Below are positions 1-63,000 of a stretch of 63,000 bases of DNA, one piece after another (the first letter of the stretch is position 1; the number at the start of each line of letters is the position of its first letter). Both the position numbers and the translations under genes were made by a program. The DNA is from Glandiceps talaboti (lineage: Eukaryota > Hemichordata > Enteropneusta > Spengelidae), in assembly GCF_964340395.1 (NCBI RefSeq), contig NC_135566.1:12212001-12275000 (forward strand), read 5' to 3'. The notes beneath the pieces were generated by a model. That model ran no database searches, was not told the DNA's origin, and saw nothing but the letters and a program-made list of their open reading frames with translations.

Positions 1-60281
<60,281 letters not shown>

Positions 60282-60394
60282 TTCTCCAAGTCTTATTCCA
60301 CCTTTGATTGACGAGCGCTTCCTAAGTCTTCAACCATGGAGAAGATAATAACTATCCTCTTTTTTTTCGGAATGAGAAATAATAATTTCGGCTT

Positions 60395-60490
60395 GTCAGG
60401 GAGCAGCCATTTTGTTTTGCCTTTACATATCAAAGCGAGGCACTCACCGACAGGGGGCGCACAAGCAGTGCCATCGATGGCCATCGATCA
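60395..60490 (-). promoter_or_regulatory. Probable promoter core with YY1-like and CTCF-like motifs
   Basis: About 120-210 bp upstream of the start codon in a locally CpG-rich stretch. On the minus strand AAAATGGCTGC (60403-60413) resembles the YY1 site often found at animal start sites. CAGGGGGCGC (60451-60460) resembles a CTCF core. At 60471-60488 two ATCGAT palindromes sit head to tail. No TATA box is evident. The transcription start itself is not visible. Confidence 0.4.
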
Positions 60491-60930
60491 GGATGCAGCA
60501 CGGGGCCATTCTATGTTTATCGAAACCTCTGAAATTGTTCAGTTTTTACTGTAAACTTTTAAAAAAGACTTTTTATATATTAATTGGTTAAATTTATCCG
60601 TAGGTAGTGTAGTGATAAGTTCAAATCTTGAGCAATACCTTGGTTTTGAATCTGGTGTTATATTATATACTTAGTTTGACTTACCTATGGTGGTCTTGCT
60701 CATGATTTACAGTAATGATCTTGGCACAGGAAGTGAGGAGAGGTCATGTACTTTCAGTCATATTGATCATAATGCATTGTTTTAAGGCATGTCTCATGAA
60801 TGATTTTCATCTTGAATTTACAAACTCACGTGTTCTTGTTGGTGGAGATCAATGCAGGCACCACCACTTGTTACATGTAGTGCCTCTGTATCATAAAATA
60901 TTATTTTCTCTTTGTGTTATGTGGACATTA

Positions 60931-60932
<2 letters not shown>

Positions 60933-60979
<47 letters not shown>
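60933..60979. repeat. (CA)n microsatellite, 5' intergenic
   Basis: About 46 bp, upstream of the gene. Confidence 0.95.
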
Positions 60980-60982
<3 letters not shown>

Positions 60983-61675
60983 GGGGGAGGGCTATGGCCA
61001 AACATTGGGAAAGGCAGGGGGAGGAGGATATCATATGTTGCATGCAAAGTATAAAGACGACTGAAAGATGTATGTATCTGTTGATTCATTGTCATTTCAT
61101 GATAGATGAAAAACAGAATAATACAAGAAAACGTGGACTATTTATACATCAATGTAAAATAGATATCTTGCCCTCCCCCTCCTCCCCATGTAAAAGCCAA
61201 AGATATTTGAGTAACACCCAAATCCCTACCCACATTGCTCACTTACTGATATACTGCCAACAACAGTACCACAGAAACAGCTTGGCTTACAGTTGCAAAA
61301 TGACTGATTGCAAATACTTATGAATCCTTTACGCCATTTAAAAAAAATACTGCCAATGGCAATATAGCAGAACTGAAATCCAATGTCTGGAATGCACATG
61401 AGTGAGGGAAACACACCTCAAACATGAAACCACCCCCTACAGGATAATGGAACATCCCATGAACTTTAGCCAAGTGATGTAATATAACCATACCACATAC
61501 ACTTCAACTGTAAAAGATGACCTAGAAAATCATTTTTTTGGGACATAATTTGAAAATCACTGATGGAATCACTTTCATTTGAACAATTTTTCATCTATAC
61601 ACCATAAGCAATGTCCCTACCAAATTTGAAATCAATTGATCAGCAGTTTCTCACTTTGTTGTTCACGTACACACA

Positions 61676-61755
61676 TATACATACATACATACATACATAC
61701 ATACATACATACATACATACATACATACATACATACATACAGACATACATACAGA
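61676..61755. repeat. (ACAT)n microsatellite, 5' intergenic
   Basis: About 80 bp of tetranucleotide repeat. Confidence 0.95.
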
Positions 61756-62430
61756 CAGACAAGACTTGATACCTATAGCATGCTGAACCTCAGTTCAGTT
61801 GTGCTAAAAAAAATTGTTTTTCATTTTCTTCATTCACCAAATACAAAAATAAACACTGTCTTCTTTTAGTTTTTTAACTTACAGTTTTATTGTATAAAAA
61901 AATCTAGATCCAAAATACAAAACTTACAGCTTTAACTCGGCAGATGAAAGTTTTCCCGAAAATGACACTGCAGTTCACAAAAGCATCATCATCACAGCTA
62001 GACAGAGCTGTAACCCCTCTATTCCCATTGATATTGGGATGACCAACCAGTATCATATAGAATAGAGGTTTCTATTTTGAGAAAAAACGGTACTTACACA
62101 TTGACAAAGCATTCATTTCTCTTTGCTATGATTTCTGCTTTCACTGCAGTGCAGATAAGGTTACACCAAACCTTCAATATACTTAGGAAAGTCTTTACAT
62201 CTGTTTTGACCTAATAAACAATCTTATTTTTCTCTTTAGGAAGTGACTCCTGCAGCTGTCTCTTTTGACTTTCTGTTAATGTTAGGTTTCTAAAGTTCAT
62301 CTGTCATGGGGTAATGCATACACATTTGGGTGCATCTATATCATGTTTTTGCCATTTCTCCAAAGAAATATGTTTCTACATGGAAGATAAATATCACTGA
62401 CCTAAAAAAGTTGCATGAAAGTAGTCATTT

Positions 62431-62898
62431 CACTGGTTTGCATGGTGGTATGAACACCTACCCCAAACTAGTCACATGTCACTGGTTTGCATGGTGGTAT
62501 GAACACCTACCAAACTAGTCACATGTCACTGGTTTGCATGGTGGTATGAACACCTACCAAACTAGTCACATGGCACTGGTTTGCATGGTGGTATGAACAC
62601 ATACCGAACTAGTCACTGGTTTGCATGGTGGTATGAACACCTACCAAACTAGTCACATGTCACTGGTTTGCATGGTGGTATGAACACCTACCAAACTAGT
62701 CACATGTCACTGGTTTGCATGGTGGTATGAACATCTACAAAACTAGTCACATGTCACTGGTTTGCATGGTGGTATGAACACCTACCACAAACTAGTCACA
62801 TGTCACTGGTTTGCATGGTGGTATGAACACCTACCAAACTAGTCACATGTCCCTGGTTTGCATGGTGGTATGAACACCTACCAAACTAGTCACATGAC
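62431..62898. repeat. 47-bp minisatellite, ten copies, 5' intergenic
   Basis: Unit starts CACTGGTTTGCATGGTGGTA and ends AAACTAGTCACATGT. Starts at 62431, 62480, 62527, 62574, 62614, 62661, 62708, 62755, 62804 and 62851. One unit is 40 bp. Confidence 0.95.
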
Positions 62899-63000
62899 AC
62901 ATTCAGAAATAATCAGTGATCGTGGTGTTTACTCCTATTCTGTAACAAGCCAACTGAGGATGCATGATCACATACAAATAATCAACTTTCACAGAATCTT

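Larger units (their letters stand above)
60561..63000. other. 5' intergenic region
   Basis: Two microsatellites and the 47-bp minisatellite. No convincing exon of a neighbouring gene on either strand. The longest plus frame (60715-61323) is half simple repeat. Confidence 0.65.

Noticed and set aside
60715-61323. 202-codon plus-strand frame upstream of the gene
   Set aside because: Contains a (CA)n microsatellite, has no recognisable domain, and its composition is like the surrounding intergenic DNA.

Overview
The window is animal (metazoan) nuclear DNA. It carries interrupted coding sequence with GT-AG introns, about 36% GC by eye, many simple repeats, MITEs and LINE fragments, and no bacterial-type operons. 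The mix of (ATCA)n arrays, many ACATGTAC-type palindromes and short foldback elements looks like a marine invertebrate, possibly a lancelet, hemichordate, echinoderm or mollusc. That placement is a low-confidence inference.

Nearly everything belongs to one giant gene on the minus strand. Its start codon is at 60279-60281 and it runs off the left edge. I assembled 52 coding exons by hand. The phases agree across all 51 junctions and give about 11,035 nt, or about 3,678 residues, with the C-terminus missing. In order, the protein has a novel N-terminus; a propeller-like block (residues about 300-450); helical regions; a CUB-like beta-sandwich (about 1100-1235); a long helical middle; a SPRY domain (about 2410-2580); an acidic linker; and a very large 3'-most exon with a possible RRM-like segment. 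This architecture and size fit HECTD4, a giant HECT-type E3 ubiquitin ligase of about 4,400 residues. The catalytic HECT domain would lie left of position 1, so the assignment rests on architecture and recalled family resemblance.

Layout, following the transcript from right to left: 60282-63000 is promoter plus 5' intergenic DNA with a 47-bp minisatellite; exon 1 is at 59596-60281; intron 1 (8 kb) and intron 2 (9.4 kb) flank exon 2 and hold MITEs, foldbacks and microsatellites; exons 3-52 lie densely between 41.9 kb and the left edge.

The strongest unusual signal is that many introns carry tandem arrays whose unit contains the neighbouring splice junction, that is, a piece of exon plus its donor or acceptor. 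I see this at exons 3, 5, 15, 17, 26, 28, 32, 41 and 42, and an exon-internal piece of exon 38 is also spread into its intron. The extremes are 41 extra copies of the exon 15 acceptor (60/61-bp unit) and seven in-frame copies, 51 bp apart, of the exon 41 donor. A second clear structure is a MITE split at TTAA by a 1.6-kb piggyBac-like non-autonomous element (6185-8135).
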